The notes under the pieces were generated by a model that was not told where the DNA came from, made no database searches, and saw only the letters and a list, made by a program, of their open reading frames with translations. Both the position numbers and the translations under genes were made by a program. Positions 26,801-35,833 of a stretch of DNA of 64,000 nt are shown in pieces. Location of the stretch: the NCBI RefSeq assembly GCF_900104485.1, contig NZ_FMXQ01000005.1, forward strand, positions 248,001-312,000, written 5' to 3'. This stretch comes from Bauldia litoralis. GTDB lineage: Bacteria; Pseudomonadota; Alphaproteobacteria; Rhizobiales; Kaistiaceae. The stretch's first letter is position 1, and every line of letters starts with the position of its first letter.

Positions 26801-28127
26801 GCAGGGGCTCGGCCTCGGTCGCCGTCAGGCGGGTGGTGCCGAGGTCGATCGCATCGGCCTCGACGCGAAGGGCAAAGGGCAGGCTCTCGTCGGCCAGCGG
26901 ATCGTCGCCTTCCGCCTCGACGGCGAGCGACAGGCCGATGCCCGGGATGGCGATGCCATTGACCGCGAGGCCGGCGATGCGGCCGATCAGGTCGAGGCGA
27001 TGGGCGGACTCGGCCGGCTTGATCTCGCCGGACAGCGACAGGGAGTCGATGCGTAGCGGCGCGTCGCCACCGACTGGCAGCGACAGCGGGCCGCCGGCCG
27101 GATTGGCGGCATCGACCCTGAGCGTCATGGCGGTATCCGCGCCACCCAGGACGCCGGAGGCGCTTGCCTGAACCGCGCCGGTGGAAACCTGGCCATCATG
27201 AATGACGATGCGCGGCAGGCTGGCCCCCGCAACGCTGCTCCATTCGAGGTCGACAGCGACATCGATGGTGCCGGCGAGGAGATCGGCGAAACCGGCCGGC
27301 ACGAACTCCCCGAGGTCGCCATCGCCGTTGACGACAAGGCGCTGGGCATCGCCGGCCGCGGCAAGGCCGACCTTGCCAGCGAACCGCGCCGCGCCGTCCG
27401 AGGTCAGCGACACCGCGCCGGTCAGGCCGCTTTCGGACAGGGATGTCTGGGCGACAAGGCGGTATCCGGGCCCGGCTTCGCGGCCGAGCAGGCCGACGAG
27501 AATGCCGTCCGCCGCTTCGTCCAGCGTGACGTCGAGGGCGATCGGCGCCGAGCCGTCGGCGCGGGCAACCGATGCCGCGATGGTGCCGGCGCCGCCATCG
27601 ATGCGGTCGGCATTGAGCTGCGCCTCGATACCGCCATCGCTGCGCAGGGCAAAGTTGCCGGCGACGGCAAGTGCCGCGGGCTGGCCGACAAGGCCCGCGC
27701 CGAGTTCCAGCCGGGCGATCTCGAGCCGGTCGACGGCGAGCGGAAACAGCCCCCCACCGCCTTCCGTGTCGGCGGCCGGCGGCAGCACCGGCTGGCGCAT
27801 GACGGCGATCCGTTCAGCCGTGACGGAATCGAGATCGATGCGCCCGGAAAACAGCGCCCCGACATTGAGATCGATCGCCAGGCCGTCGACTTCTGCGAAG
27901 GTCCCCTGGGTATCGGCAACAACGACGCCATCGGCGCCAAAGGCGAAAGGCGGCCAGCCGGAAAGCGAGCCGATCGACAGCGTCAGGCCGTCGCCGGACA
28001 CCGCGCGCTCAATGAAACCGGCCAGCATCGACCGCCCCGGCGGCGTGGCGAGCAGCACCAGCACCAGGCCGAAAAGCACGACCAGGCCGAGAAGGGCCAT
28101 CCCTGCATAACGAAGCGCGCGCCGCAT
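23841..28127 (-). CDS. tamB: Translocation and assembly module protein TamB
   Basis: A 1428-residue protein anchored in the inner membrane by one N-terminal helix (ALLGLVVLFGLVLVLLA) and otherwise built of long beta-rich repeats. The C-terminal DUF490 domain is marked by VTVGGFEMARGRIEVLGRRF, LDFEASTRTSQVTAIV, ILFDRNVSGLTAFQAAQL and the final GSVGLNYEYEY. TamB bridges inner and outer membranes and works with TamA in outer-membrane protein or lipid transport. The tamA gene lies 34 bp upstream on the same strand. The length is typical for alphaproteobacteria. The ATG has only a weak ribosome-binding site, suggesting coupling to tamA. Confidence 0.94.
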   Translation of the reverse strand: MRRALRYAGMALLGLVVLFGLVLVLLATPPGRSMLAGFIERAVSGDGLTLSIGSLSGWPPFAFGADGVVVADTQGTFAEVDGLAIDLNVGALFSGRIDLDSVTAERIAVMRQPVLPPAADTEGGGGLFPLAVDRLEIARLELGAGLVGQPAALAVAGNFALRSDGGIEAQLNADRIDGGAGTIAASVARADGSAPIALDVTLDEAADGILVGLLGREAGPGYRLVAQTSLSESGLTGAVSLTSDGAARFAGKVGLAAAGDAQRLVVNGDGDLGEFVPAGFADLLAGTIDVAVDLEWSSVAGASLPRIVIHDGQVSTGAVQASASGVLGGADTAMTLRVDAANPAGGPLSLPVGGDAPLRIDSLSLSGEIKPAESAHRLDLIGRIAGLAVNGIAIPGIGLSLAVEAEGDDPLADESLPFALRVEADAIDLGTTRLTATEAEPLLVTADGTLDVPATAARVDVDLSALGGRALFAGDVAPDEATGELRARFGDLAPIGALVGRDLSGALAATLNGRFFGAEGMRLAIEGTATDLDPGEPAIAPLLTGQTRFALTFADDPTGRLSIEDLSVDGAAVTLAGNVSLDGSAIDGRFSGDIADLALIAEQSRGAATVTGEIAGSLDRPTFDATVAVADGELVGQPVADATVRVQGEPVDTGWRGMLTLGGSFAGRPLQGTAEAMVDIEAGRFAFPAVDLAIAENRITGAIEQAEGGLLSGSLSVEAPNLATLAALALVEATGSAEASIRFQPDDGRQAVDVVFNARDIAVATLVADKADGTVRIDDALGTPQIAGSIDAAGISAGSVRIDSAQATAEVDGPTTRFAVKASGPEIGLDGAGSLTTEAVGQTLEVSRLSGTAFGFPVEIDGPARVSLGDETRIESVRLALGGGRVSIAGPVTPALGLDVTIEGVSAAIANQFSPGLGARGTITGSARVTGTTAAPAIAWRAELSGFAVAQTESAGLPGLAITASGEATTAATTIAARVTGAGATLQANGRVPFTGGDPDITVTGTAPLELVGLFTDRELDLGGTATLDLKVASATSISGTVALSNATIIDSQTRFGVTDIGGRINLNGQTATINGVTGRLAQGGQITVGGSIAINPDAGLPANLTIGVQNGRYNDGTMVDAAFTAALTLTGPLMTTGTVGGRVDISRADILLPDRFGGGAALDVRHVNVAPGFVPPVRPAAPSASSGGSASGGLNLNITVASTNRTAIIVRGFGLDASLGGSLTVTGDIGNPVTVGGFEMARGRIEVLGRRFEFTRGRLTFTGDLVPVLDFEASTRTSQVTAIVNVDGPADDPVISFTSNPQLPEEEIISQILFDRNVSGLTAFQAAQLVDAIGQFSGAFARGDGLFTRVRQMTGLDDLDVRQNESGGTTVGIGKRINDNIRLGVEQDTGGAGRVTIDLDITRNLKARGSAGDDGSGSVGLNYEYEY

Positions 28128-28161
28128 TCCGAGTTGCTGTTTCCTTATTGCGTCCGGCCGG

Positions 28162-30033
28162 TCAGAAGGCCTGACCCAAGCCTACATAGAGCGCAATTGA
28201 GGGGTCATCACGGCGGGGATCGAGCGGAACAGCCAGATCGACCCTGAGCGGCCCGACCGGGGTCAGGTAGCGGATGCCGCCGCCGACGCCGACCTTGAGA
28301 TTGGTGACATCGGGCACGATGTCGCGATAGGCGTTGCCCGCATCGACGAAGGCGACGACGCCGAAGGAATCCGAGATGCGGTAGCGCACCTCGCCGGAGA
28401 CGGCGAAATTGCTCCGGCCGCCGACCGGGTCGCCGTCCTTGTTGCGCGGTCCGATATTCTCGTAGCCATAGCCGCGTACCGATCCGGCGCCACCGGCGTA
28501 GAGCCGCCGGCTCGCGGCGACATTGCGTTTGTTCTCGACGGTCAGCACGCCGGCCTGGACGCGCCCGGCGAGAATGAAGCGTCTCTCGGCGTCGATGGCC
28601 TGGTAGATCGAGATGTCTTCCTTGAAGGTGGCGAAGACCTCGTCGTGGAGGAAGTCGTAGGCCGGGGCCGCCTCGAGATGGACGTTGAAGCCGCGAGTCG
28701 GATCGAGCCGGTTGTCGCGCGTGTCCCAGTCGACGGCACCAGTCAGGGTCGCGATCAGGTAGTCCTTGTTAGGCACCGCCTCATCGATCTGGGTGTTCTC
28801 GAGTTCCAGCAGAACCGAGCCGGACACCGTGTCGGTGAAGACGCGCGAAAGCCCGCCCTCGATCTCCTGCGTCGTCGCCCGATAGGCGTCGGTGGTGTCG
28901 CGGAAAGCTTCGGCGCGCAGCGTGAAGTCGGTCATCGGATCGAAGACGGCGGGTTTCTTGAATTTGGCGGCCAGGCGATAGTCCGGTTCGTTGAAGGCGG
29001 AATCGAACAGCCGCGAGATCTCCGCCGACAGCCGGAGCGACTCGGCGCCGCCCCAAAGGTTGCGATCAGCCCAGTAGATCTCGGCCCCGGCGCCCTCGGT
29101 GTTGGAATAATTGACGCCGGCGCCGATGACGTGGCGCTTGCGTTCGGAGACGATGATCTCGACCGGAATGGTGCCATCCGGGTCGAGGTGGTCGGCCGGA
29201 ACGATGCGGACGCTCTCGAAGACGCCAAGATCGCGCAGGCGCTGTTCCGCCCGCCGGGTGGTCCTCGGCGAGTAGAGCGTGCCGGGGTCGATGCCGGCCC
29301 GCCCCTCGATGAGGGTCGGCTTGACCCGATCGGTACCGCTGACGGTGACCCGGCCGAAATCGGCGATGGGGCCGGGATCGACGGTAATGGTGACGTCGAG
29401 CGTCCGGTTGCCGTGGTCGGCGACGACATCGCTGCCGGAAATCGCAGCGAGCGGATAACCCTCGTCCCGCCACCCCCCGACGATCCTGTCCTCGGCGCTG
29501 ATGATGCGGCCCGACTCGGCGATCTCGCCGGGGGCGATGCGCAGGTCCTCGATCGTCATGTCCGGGGGCAGCGGATTGGCCCGGACGGTGCCGAAGACGA
29601 ACTGCGGCCCGGCGGTGATGACGACCCTGACCGGAACCGGCTGCGGGCCGATCGGATCGAAGGGGCTCCAGCTGTCGAGCGGACGGCCGCCGATCGTGAT
29701 GGCGACCTCGCCGGCATAACGGGCGTTCTGGTAGAGGACGGCGGTGAGGCTGCCGATATCCTGACGCGCCCGGGCGAGAAGCCCGACCGCCCCCGATGTC
29801 GGCGTTTCGCGGCGGTTATAGAGCGACGAGGCGTTGCGCAGCGTCCGGTCGAAACGGCGATTGCTGCCGACGACCTCGATATCGACGGTGTAGGTGACGG
29901 GATCGGGAACGACTTCCTCGACCTTGTCGCGTCTGGTGAAGGGCCAGATGGCAAAGGCAGGGGTAGCGGCGCTCTCCGCGAGGAGTGCGACGGCCAGCAC
30001 AGCAGCGAGGCGTCCGGGACTCCGAAGACGCAA
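28162..30033 (-). CDS. tamA: Autotransporter/translocation assembly outer-membrane protein TamA
   Basis: A 623-residue Omp85-family protein. It has a signal peptide (MRLRSPGRLAAVLAVALLAESAATPAFA is the leader region), three periplasmic POTRA domains and a C-terminal beta barrel. Barrel markers are RLYAGGAGSVRGYGYENIGP, the conserved Omp85 loop motif, and a terminal aromatic residue (YVGLGQAF). The start appears to be TTG at 30033; no ATG or GTG gives the signal peptide in frame. It is first in the tamA-tamB unit. It acts in the outer membrane with TamB. Confidence 0.93.
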   Translation of the reverse strand: MRLRSPGRLAAVLAVALLAESAATPAFAIWPFTRRDKVEEVVPDPVTYTVDIEVVGSNRRFDRTLRNASSLYNRRETPTSGAVGLLARARQDIGSLTAVLYQNARYAGEVAITIGGRPLDSWSPFDPIGPQPVPVRVVITAGPQFVFGTVRANPLPPDMTIEDLRIAPGEIAESGRIISAEDRIVGGWRDEGYPLAAISGSDVVADHGNRTLDVTITVDPGPIADFGRVTVSGTDRVKPTLIEGRAGIDPGTLYSPRTTRRAEQRLRDLGVFESVRIVPADHLDPDGTIPVEIIVSERKRHVIGAGVNYSNTEGAGAEIYWADRNLWGGAESLRLSAEISRLFDSAFNEPDYRLAAKFKKPAVFDPMTDFTLRAEAFRDTTDAYRATTQEIEGGLSRVFTDTVSGSVLLELENTQIDEAVPNKDYLIATLTGAVDWDTRDNRLDPTRGFNVHLEAAPAYDFLHDEVFATFKEDISIYQAIDAERRFILAGRVQAGVLTVENKRNVAASRRLYAGGAGSVRGYGYENIGPRNKDGDPVGGRSNFAVSGEVRYRISDSFGVVAFVDAGNAYRDIVPDVTNLKVGVGGGIRYLTPVGPLRVDLAVPLDPRRDDPSIALYVGLGQAF

Positions 30034-30162
30034 TACAACCCATCCCCATCACTGAAGCACCGCGACAGGCGGCGCCCCGGCCCACCGGACCTTCATTTCC
30101 CCGCGAGTTTAGCAGTCCATCCCTGAATCGCGAGTTTACCGCCCGGCACCCGTCCCACGCCG

Positions 30163-30176
30163 TCCTTCATGAAGGA
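30163..30176. promoter_or_regulatory. Perfect 14-bp palindrome upstream of tamA
   Basis: TCCTTCATGAAGGA is a perfect dyad about 130 bp before the tamA start. In the same region CGCGAGTTTA occurs twice as a direct repeat (30102-30111 and 30129-30138). The rest of the 30034-30313 spacer shows no gene. A regulatory role is only a suggestion. Confidence 0.3.
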
Positions 30177-30313
30177 AAATCAACGCCAAGGCACGCGGTT
30201 TTGCCGGATTCGGGCGGATTCCCACGACCGATCACATCGGTAACGCGCTGCGGAATGCAAAAGATCCACGGACCGCCTCTACAACCCTTGATTGTCCAAC
30301 CTGATTCTGCTGC

Positions 30314-31078
30314 TCAACGCGCCGTCCAGCCACCGTCGACCGTCACCACAGAGCCAGTGACATAGGTGCTTGCCGGCGCGGCGAGGAAAAGCATGGCGGT
30401 CGCCAGTTCGTCGGAATTTCCGAAGCGGCCCAACGGAATCCGCTCGATCAGTTGCCGCATGCGGTCGGGGTCGTTGCGCAGCGCCTCGGTGTTGTCGGTG
30501 TCCATGTAGCCGGGGGCGATGGCGTTGACGGTGACGCCGTGGGGGGCGAGATCGTTGGCCAGCAGGCGGGTCAGGCCGACGATTCCGTGCTTGCTGGCGG
30601 TGTAGGACGGCACCCGGACACCCCCCTGGAACGACAGAATCGAGGCGATATTGACGATGCGTCCCGCGATGCCGCCGTCGATCATGTGGCGCGCAACGGC
30701 TTTCGAGAGGAAGAAGGCGCTCTTGAGATTCACCTGCATCACGTCGTCCCAGTCCGATTCCGGGAAATCGAGGATATCGGCGCGACGGACGATGCCGGCA
30801 TTGTTGACCAGGATGTCGATGTGGCCGTGCGCGGCGACCGCTTTGGCGACCAGCGCCTCGAAATCCTGGGAATCCGACAGGTCCGCCGTTATTTCGGCGA
30901 AGGCACGGCCCCGCGCCGTCACGCCGGCGCCGGTTTCATCCATGGCATTGGGGCCGAGGCCGATGATATCGGCGCCGGCGTCGGCCAGTGTCAGGGCCAG
31001 CGCCTGGCCGAGGCCCCGCCGGGCGCCGGTGACAAGGGCGACCTTGCCGGTGAGGTCGAAGAGATTGGTGATTGTCAT
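30314..31078 (-). CDS. kduD: 2-dehydro-3-deoxy-D-gluconate / 2-deoxy-D-gluconate 3-dehydrogenase (SDR, KduD-like)
   Basis: A 254-residue classical SDR starting MTITNLFDLTGKVALVTGARRGLGQ. It has NNAGIVRRADIL, catalytic S in NIASILSFQGG and YTASKHG, and the KduD-like APGYMDTDNTEALR and IPLGRFGNSDELATAMLFLA. KduD interconverts 2-keto-3-deoxygluconate-type sugars in uronate breakdown. The ATG at 31078 is chosen because it matches the family N terminus; a longer in-frame reading would extend into the divergent promoter region. No other pectin or uronate gene is adjacent, so the exact substrate is open. Confidence 0.8.
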   Translation of the reverse strand: MTITNLFDLTGKVALVTGARRGLGQALALTLADAGADIIGLGPNAMDETGAGVTARGRAFAEITADLSDSQDFEALVAKAVAAHGHIDILVNNAGIVRRADILDFPESDWDDVMQVNLKSAFFLSKAVARHMIDGGIAGRIVNIASILSFQGGVRVPSYTASKHGIVGLTRLLANDLAPHGVTVNAIAPGYMDTDNTEALRNDPDRMRQLIERIPLGRFGNSDELATAMLFLAAPASTYVTGSVVTVDGGWTAR

Positions 31079-31290
31079 GGGCTGGTTCTTAGCAGGCCGG
31101 GTCGCGGTTTTCTCCCCCGGGAAGCGGCATTCGTTGCAGGGTGTTGCTGCCGCGCTATTGCGCACGCCCAATTTTGTTGCAATTTGAGATCAGGAGGGCG
31201 GTCCTGAGTCGATCCGGGGCTTGAAAACCCTGCGGATGGCCCGGTATTTGCTCGCCGGAGACCCATTGTAGCAGAAGCGGACACGTCCTC

Positions 31291-33084
31291 TTGTCGATAT
31301 CCCATGACGCTGAAATCTCCCGGTTGCTGACCGACTATCGCCACGGCAACAAGCCGACCGACACCATCGAAGCGGCCTTTGACGCGATCGAGGCGACGGA
31401 CGACCCGGGCATCTTCATTTCGCTCGTCGATCGCGACGACGCACTGGCCCAGGCGCGCGAGCTCGGCGGGCGGATCGACCCGACCAAGCCGCTCTACGGC
31501 GTGCCCTTCGCGGTGAAGGACAATATCGACGTCGCCGGGCTGCCGACCACCGCCGCCTGCCCCGACTATGCCTATACGCCGACGGCATCGGCCCCGGCCG
31601 TCGACCGGCTGGTCGAGGCAGGCGCGATCCTGATCGGCAAGACCAATCTCGACCAGTTCGCCACCGGGCTGGTCGGCACGCGGACGCCCTATCCGGTGCC
31701 GCGCAACGCGCTCGACCCGTCGCTGGTCCCCGGCGGCTCGTCGTCCGGCTCGGCCGTTGCGGTGGCGCGGGGGCTCGTCTCCTTCGCGCTCGGCACCGAC
31801 ACGGCGGGCTCCGGCCGGGTTCCGGCGGCGCTCAACAACATCGTCGGCCTGAAGCCAAGCTGCGGGGCTCTGTCGACCCGCGGCGTCGTGCCGGCCTGCC
31901 GGTCGCTCGACTGCATCTCGATTTTCGCCGGCACGGTCGCCGACGCGTGGTCGGCCTTCTCGGTCGCCGCCGGCTATGACAAGGGCGATCCGTGGTCCCG
32001 CCCCCTGCCGCTCGGACGACCGACCCTGCCGCCGTCGGTGCGCATCGGCGTTCCCGACGACAAGAGCCGCGTCTTCGGCAGCGACACGGCGGCGGCGGCT
32101 TTCGACGCCGCGGTCGACCTTTTTCCGGACGTCGGACCAGCGCATCGTGCCGTCGACCTGACCCCTTTCTTCGCCACCGCCGCGCTCCTCTACGAAGGCG
32201 CCTGGGTGGCCGAGCGCTACCAGGCGATCCGCGACTTCATCGAGGGGCGGCCTGAATCCCTGCATCCCGTTACCCGGCAGATCATCGAGGGCGCGACGTC
32301 GCTCTCGGCGGCCGACGCCTTTGCCGGCATCTACCGGCTGGCGGAACTGAAGCGGGCGACAGCCGGCATCTGGAACGACATCGACGTGCTGGTCGTCCCC
32401 TCCATCCCCGACGTGTGCACGCTGGCCGACATCGAGGCCGATCCGATCGGGGCCAATGCGCGGCTCGGCACCTATACCAATTTCGTCAACCTGCTCGATC
32501 TCTGCGCGCTGGCGGTGCCCGGCCCGTTCCGCGGCGACGGGCTGCCCTCCGGCGTGACGCTGATCGCGCCGGCGGGACGGGACGGTCTGCTCGCCGCCGT
32601 CGGCGCGGCGCTGCATGGCGCAGCCGGGGTGCGGATCGGCGCCAATGGCTTCAAGATCCCGGCGGTCGCGGCCCAACCGGCCGAGGCGCCGCTGGCCAGC
32701 GTCGAGGTCGCCGTGGTCGGCGCCCACCTGTCGGGCATGGCGCTCAACCACCAACTGACGTCGCGCGGCGGGGTGTTCGTCCGCAAGGCCGAGACGGAGC
32801 CGACCTATCGCCTGTTCGCGCTGCCCGGCGGGCCGCCGCCCCGTCCCGGCCTGATGCGGACCAACCAGATCGGCAACGCGATCGAGACCGAGGTATGGGC
32901 GCTGTCGCGCGAGGCCTTCGGCGATTTCGTCACCACCATCCCCTCGCCGCTCGGCATCGGCACGCTCAATCTCGGTGACGGAACCACGGTGAAGGGTTTC
33001 CTCTGCGAAGCGGCGGCCATCGACGGCGCCCGGGACATCTCGAGCTTCGGCGGCTGGCGCGCCTATATCGCCTCGCTGGGCTAA
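31291..33084 (+). CDS. atzF: Allophanate hydrolase AtzF
   Basis: A 597-residue amidase-signature enzyme. The catalytic triad is K76 (FAVKDNIDV), S150 (PGGSSSGS) and nucleophile S174 (TDTAGSGRVPAA). The C-terminal ~150 residues form the extra allophanate hydrolase domain (VVGAHLSGMALNHQL, TYRLFALPGG, CEAAAIDGARDIS). It hydrolyses allophanate to ammonia and CO2. It is not fused to urea carboxylase, and no urea carboxylase gene is present, so allophanate is more likely to come from biuret or triuret. The start is TTG at 31291 with no strong ribosome-binding site. It overlaps the convergent LysR gene by 4 nt. Confidence 0.93.
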   Translation: MSISHDAEISRLLTDYRHGNKPTDTIEAAFDAIEATDDPGIFISLVDRDDALAQARELGGRIDPTKPLYGVPFAVKDNIDVAGLPTTAACPDYAYTPTASAPAVDRLVEAGAILIGKTNLDQFATGLVGTRTPYPVPRNALDPSLVPGGSSSGSAVAVARGLVSFALGTDTAGSGRVPAALNNIVGLKPSCGALSTRGVVPACRSLDCISIFAGTVADAWSAFSVAAGYDKGDPWSRPLPLGRPTLPPSVRIGVPDDKSRVFGSDTAAAAFDAAVDLFPDVGPAHRAVDLTPFFATAALLYEGAWVAERYQAIRDFIEGRPESLHPVTRQIIEGATSLSAADAFAGIYRLAELKRATAGIWNDIDVLVVPSIPDVCTLADIEADPIGANARLGTYTNFVNLLDLCALAVPGPFRGDGLPSGVTLIAPAGRDGLLAAVGAALHGAAGVRIGANGFKIPAVAAQPAEAPLASVEVAVVGAHLSGMALNHQLTSRGGVFVRKAETEPTYRLFALPGGPPPRPGLMRTNQIGNAIETEVWALSREAFGDFVTTIPSPLGIGTLNLGDGTTVKGFLCEAAAIDGARDISSFGGWRAYIASLG

Positions 33085-33986
33085 GCAGCCGGCTCCCCGG
33101 CGAGCGCGATGAAGCGGCGCAGCGTCGGCGCCGAACTGTCGGTGCGCCAGGCCAGCCCGGTTTCCATGACCGGCGGCTTTTCGGCCAGCGGCAGGTAGGC
33201 GACGCCCGGCCGGGCGAGGCCGCGCATCGACTCCGGCACCAGGGCGATACCGATCGCCGCCGAGACAAGGCCGATGATCGTCTGCATCTGCACCGCCTCC
33301 TGGACGATCGTCGGCGTGCTGCCCGCCCCGACGTAATAGCCGGTGATCAGGTCGTGCAGCGCCGGGGCGCTCTGGCGGGGAAACAGGACCAGCCCCTCGT
33401 TGCGGATCTGGCTGAAGCGGAGCTTGCCCTTCGACGGCCTGATCCGGCCACTCGCCATCCATGATTCAGGCACGACGGCTACCAGCTTCTCGCGATGGAG
33501 CGGCAGGTAGCCGAGCTGCGGCGGGGTGATCGGCTGCGGCGCGGCAACCAGCAGCCCGGCATCGACATCGCCATCGAGCAGCCAGTCGATCTGGATGTCG
33601 CTGGTCGCCTCGCGCAGCGACACCTCGACCTGCGGGAACTGCGCCTTGAAGCGGCTGATCAGCGGCGGCATGACGCTGTAGGTGGCGGTGCTGACAAAGG
33701 CGAGGCGCAACGCGCCGACCTCGCCGCGCGACAGGCGCAACGCGATGTCCGGCAGGTCGGCCGCCTCGGCCAGCAGCTTTCGGACATAGGGCAGCCATTC
33801 GGCGCCGACCGCGGTCAGCGCGACGCTGCGGCGGGTGCGGGCGAAGAGCCGGACGCCGAGCGTCGCCTCCAGCGCCTGGATGCTCTGGCTGAGCGGCGGC
33901 TGGGTCATGTTGAGCTTCTCGGCGGCGCGGCCGAAATGCAGCGTCTCGGCGACGGCGACAAAATGGCGAAGCTGGCGGAGGTCCAT
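33081..33986 (-). CDS. LysR-family transcriptional regulator
   Basis: A 301-residue LysR regulator. The N-terminal winged helix is MDLRQLRHFVAVAETLHFGRAAEKLNMTQPPLSQSIQALE-type (residues 1-40), followed by a two-lobed periplasmic-binding-fold effector domain (LRLAFVSTATYSVMPPLI, GDVDAGLLVAAP, ALVPESM). It is divergent from ilvD and probably regulates it, and it overlaps atzF at its 3' end. The effector is unknown. The spacer to ilvD holds a perfect palindrome at 34017-34036. Confidence 0.93.
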   Translation of the reverse strand: MDLRQLRHFVAVAETLHFGRAAEKLNMTQPPLSQSIQALEATLGVRLFARTRRSVALTAVGAEWLPYVRKLLAEAADLPDIALRLSRGEVGALRLAFVSTATYSVMPPLISRFKAQFPQVEVSLREATSDIQIDWLLDGDVDAGLLVAAPQPITPPQLGYLPLHREKLVAVVPESWMASGRIRPSKGKLRFSQIRNEGLVLFPRQSAPALHDLITGYYVGAGSTPTIVQEAVQMQTIIGLVSAAIGIALVPESMRGLARPGVAYLPLAEKPPVMETGLAWRTDSSAPTLRRFIALAGEPAA

Positions 33987-34016
33987 GCGATTAATATATT
34001 CTGCGACCCAATAGAG

Positions 34017-34036
34017 TGTAAAATATATATTTTACA
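34017..34036. promoter_or_regulatory. Perfect 20-bp palindrome in the lysR-ilvD spacer
   Basis: TGTAAAATATATATTTTACA is fully self-complementary and strongly AT-rich in an otherwise GC-rich genome. It sits 31 bp from the LysR start and 55 bp from the ilvD start, where a LysR site or the overlapping divergent promoters would be. Binding by this LysR protein is inferred. Confidence 0.6.
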
Positions 34037-34090
34037 GTCGTTTCAGAAGGCTTTACGGATGCTCCAAACGCAGGATCAGGGAGCCGCGCC

Positions 34091-35764
34091 ATGCCAAACA
34101 ACGAACGCTCGAGCCACATCACCGAGGGCGTCGCCCGCTCGCCCAACCGGGCGATGTATTACGCCATGGGCTACAAGGACACCGACTTCGCCAAGCCGAT
34201 GATCGGCATTGCCAACGGCCACTCGACGATCACGCCATGCAACGCCGGCCTGCAGCCGCTGGCGGATGCGGCGGTCGCCGCGGTCAAAGACGCCGGCGGC
34301 AACCCGCAGATCTTCGGCACGCCGACGATCTCCGACGGCATGTCGATGGGCACCGAGGGGATGAAATACTCCCTCGTCTCGCGCGAGGTCATCGCCGACT
34401 GCGTCGAGACCTGCGTCCAGGGCCAGTGGATGGACGGCGTCCTGGTCATCGGCGGCTGCGACAAGAACATGCCGGGCGGCATGATGGGCATCGCCCGGGC
34501 CAATGTCCCGGCGGTCTATGTCTATGGCGGCACGATCAAGCCCGGCCGCTGGAAGGGCAAGGACCTGTCCATCGTCTCGGCCTTCGAGGCGGTCGGCTCC
34601 TACTCGGCCGGCAACATGAGCAAGGAAGATTTCGACGGCATCGAGCGCCATGCCTGCCCGTCGAGCGGCTCGTGCGGCGGGATGTTTACCGCCAACACGA
34701 TGAGCTCCTCCTTCGAGGCGCTCGGCATGTCGCTGTTCTATTCCTCGAACATGGCCAACCCGGACCAGGAGAAGATCGACTCCGCCGCCGAGTCGGCCCG
34801 CGTCCTGGTCGAGGCGGTGAAGAAGGGCCTTAAGCCGCGCGACATCATCACCCGCAAGTCGATCGAGAATGCCGTCTACCTGATCATGGCGACCGGCGGC
34901 TCGACCAACGCCATCCTCCATTACCTCGCCATCGCCCATGCGGCGGAAGTCGACTGGACGCTCGACGACTTCGAGCGGATCCGGCTCAAGGCGCCGGTGC
35001 TCTGCGACCTCAAGCCGTCGGGCAAATACATGGCGGTCGACCTGCACAAGGCCGGCGGCGTGCCGCAGGTGCTGAAGCTGCTGCTCGACGCCGGGCTGCT
35101 GCACGGCGACTGCATGACGGTGACCGGGCGGACGATGGCCGAGGAACTCGCCGATGTGCCCGCCAAGCCGCGCGACGACCAGGACGTCATCCACACGATC
35201 GACAACGCGCTCTACAAGGAAGGCCACCTTGCCATCCTGCGCGGCAACCTCGCCGAAGGCGGCGCGGTCGCCAAGATCACCGGTCTCAAGAGCACGACCA
35301 TCACCGGCCCGGCCCGCGTCTTCGACGACGAGCAGTCGGCGATGGATGCGATCATGACCGACAAGATCAAGGCCGGCGACGTTCTCGTCCTGCGCTATCT
35401 CGGACCGAAGGGCGGTCCGGGCATGCCGGAGATGCTGGCGCCGACCTCGGCGATCATCGGCCGCGGCCTCGGCGACGCCGTCGCGCTGATCACGGACGGG
35501 CGGTTCTCCGGCGGCACATGGGGCATGGTGGTCGGCCATGTCACTCCGGAGGCCTATGTCGGCGGCACCATCGCACTGATCGAGGAAGGCGACACGATCA
35601 CCGTCGACGCGCACAAGCAGCTTCTGCAGCTCAATGTCGACGACGCCGAGATCCAGCGCCGCCGCGAGGCCTGGCGCCAGCCGGCGCCGCGCTACACCCG
35701 CGGCGTGCTGGCCAAGTTCGCGGCGCTCGCCACCTCCGCTGACAAGGGCGCGGTGAGCGGCTGA
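34091..35764 (+). CDS. ilvD: Dihydroxy-acid dehydratase IlvD
   Basis: A 557-residue IlvD/EDD-family dehydratase of usual length. Cluster-binding cysteines are C50 ([10 protein letters not shown]), the cysteine in [10 protein letters not shown] and the one in [15 protein letters not shown], the pattern of [2Fe-2S] enzymes. A conserved serine lies in [13 protein letters not shown]. It dehydrates 2,3-dihydroxy acids in branched-chain amino acid synthesis. IlvD relatives with a dedicated LysR regulator can instead act on aldonic acids, so a sugar-acid role is possible here. GGGAG precedes the ATG. A hairpin at 35775-35802 follows. Confidence 0.92.
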   Translation: MPNNERSSHITEGVARSPNRAMYYAMGYKDTDFAKPMIGIANGHSTITPCNAGLQPLADAAVAAVKDAGGNPQIFGTPTISDGMSMGTEGMKYSLVSREVIADCVETCVQGQWMDGVLVIGGCDKNMPGGMMGIARANVPAVYVYGGTIKPGRWKGKDLSIVSAFEAVGSYSAGNMSKEDFDGIERHACPSSGSCGGMFTANTMSSSFEALGMSLFYSSNMANPDQEKIDSAAESARVLVEAVKKGLKPRDIITRKSIENAVYLIMATGGSTNAILHYLAIAHAAEVDWTLDDFERIRLKAPVLCDLKPSGKYMAVDLHKAGGVPQVLKLLLDAGLLHGDCMTVTGRTMAEELADVPAKPRDDQDVIHTIDNALYKEGHLAILRGNLAEGGAVAKITGLKSTTITGPARVFDDEQSAMDAIMTDKIKAGDVLVLRYLGPKGGPGMPEMLAPTSAIIGRGLGDAVALITDGRFSGGTWGMVVGHVTPEAYVGGTIALIEEGDTITVDAHKQLLQLNVDDAEIQRRREAWRQPAPRYTRGVLAKFAALATSADKGAVSG

Positions 35765-35774
35765 ACGAAAACAA

Positions 35775-35802
35775 CGCGACTGGCCCGAGCGGGCCAGTCG
35801 CG
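35775..35802. terminator. Hairpin after ilvD
   Basis: A 12-bp perfect stem CGCGACTGGCCC / GGGCCAGTCGCG with a GAGC loop begins 10 bp after the ilvD stop. There is no T-tract, so it may act as a bidirectional terminator between ilvD and the convergent SDR gene. Confidence 0.75.
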
Positions 35803-35833
35803 CGATGCTGTCGGGACCGTCGTCCGTCGTCGC

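Noticed and set aside
24141..27171. Very long open frames on the plus strand (up to about 970 codons) opposite tamB
   Set aside because: They are antisense to a protein with clear TamB features, are rich in Arg, Gly and Ala without family motifs, and are expected in GC-rich DNA.
31075..33462. 795-codon minus-strand frame opposite atzF
   Set aside because: It is antisense to an intact amidase with catalytic triad; its composition is typical of a shadow frame.
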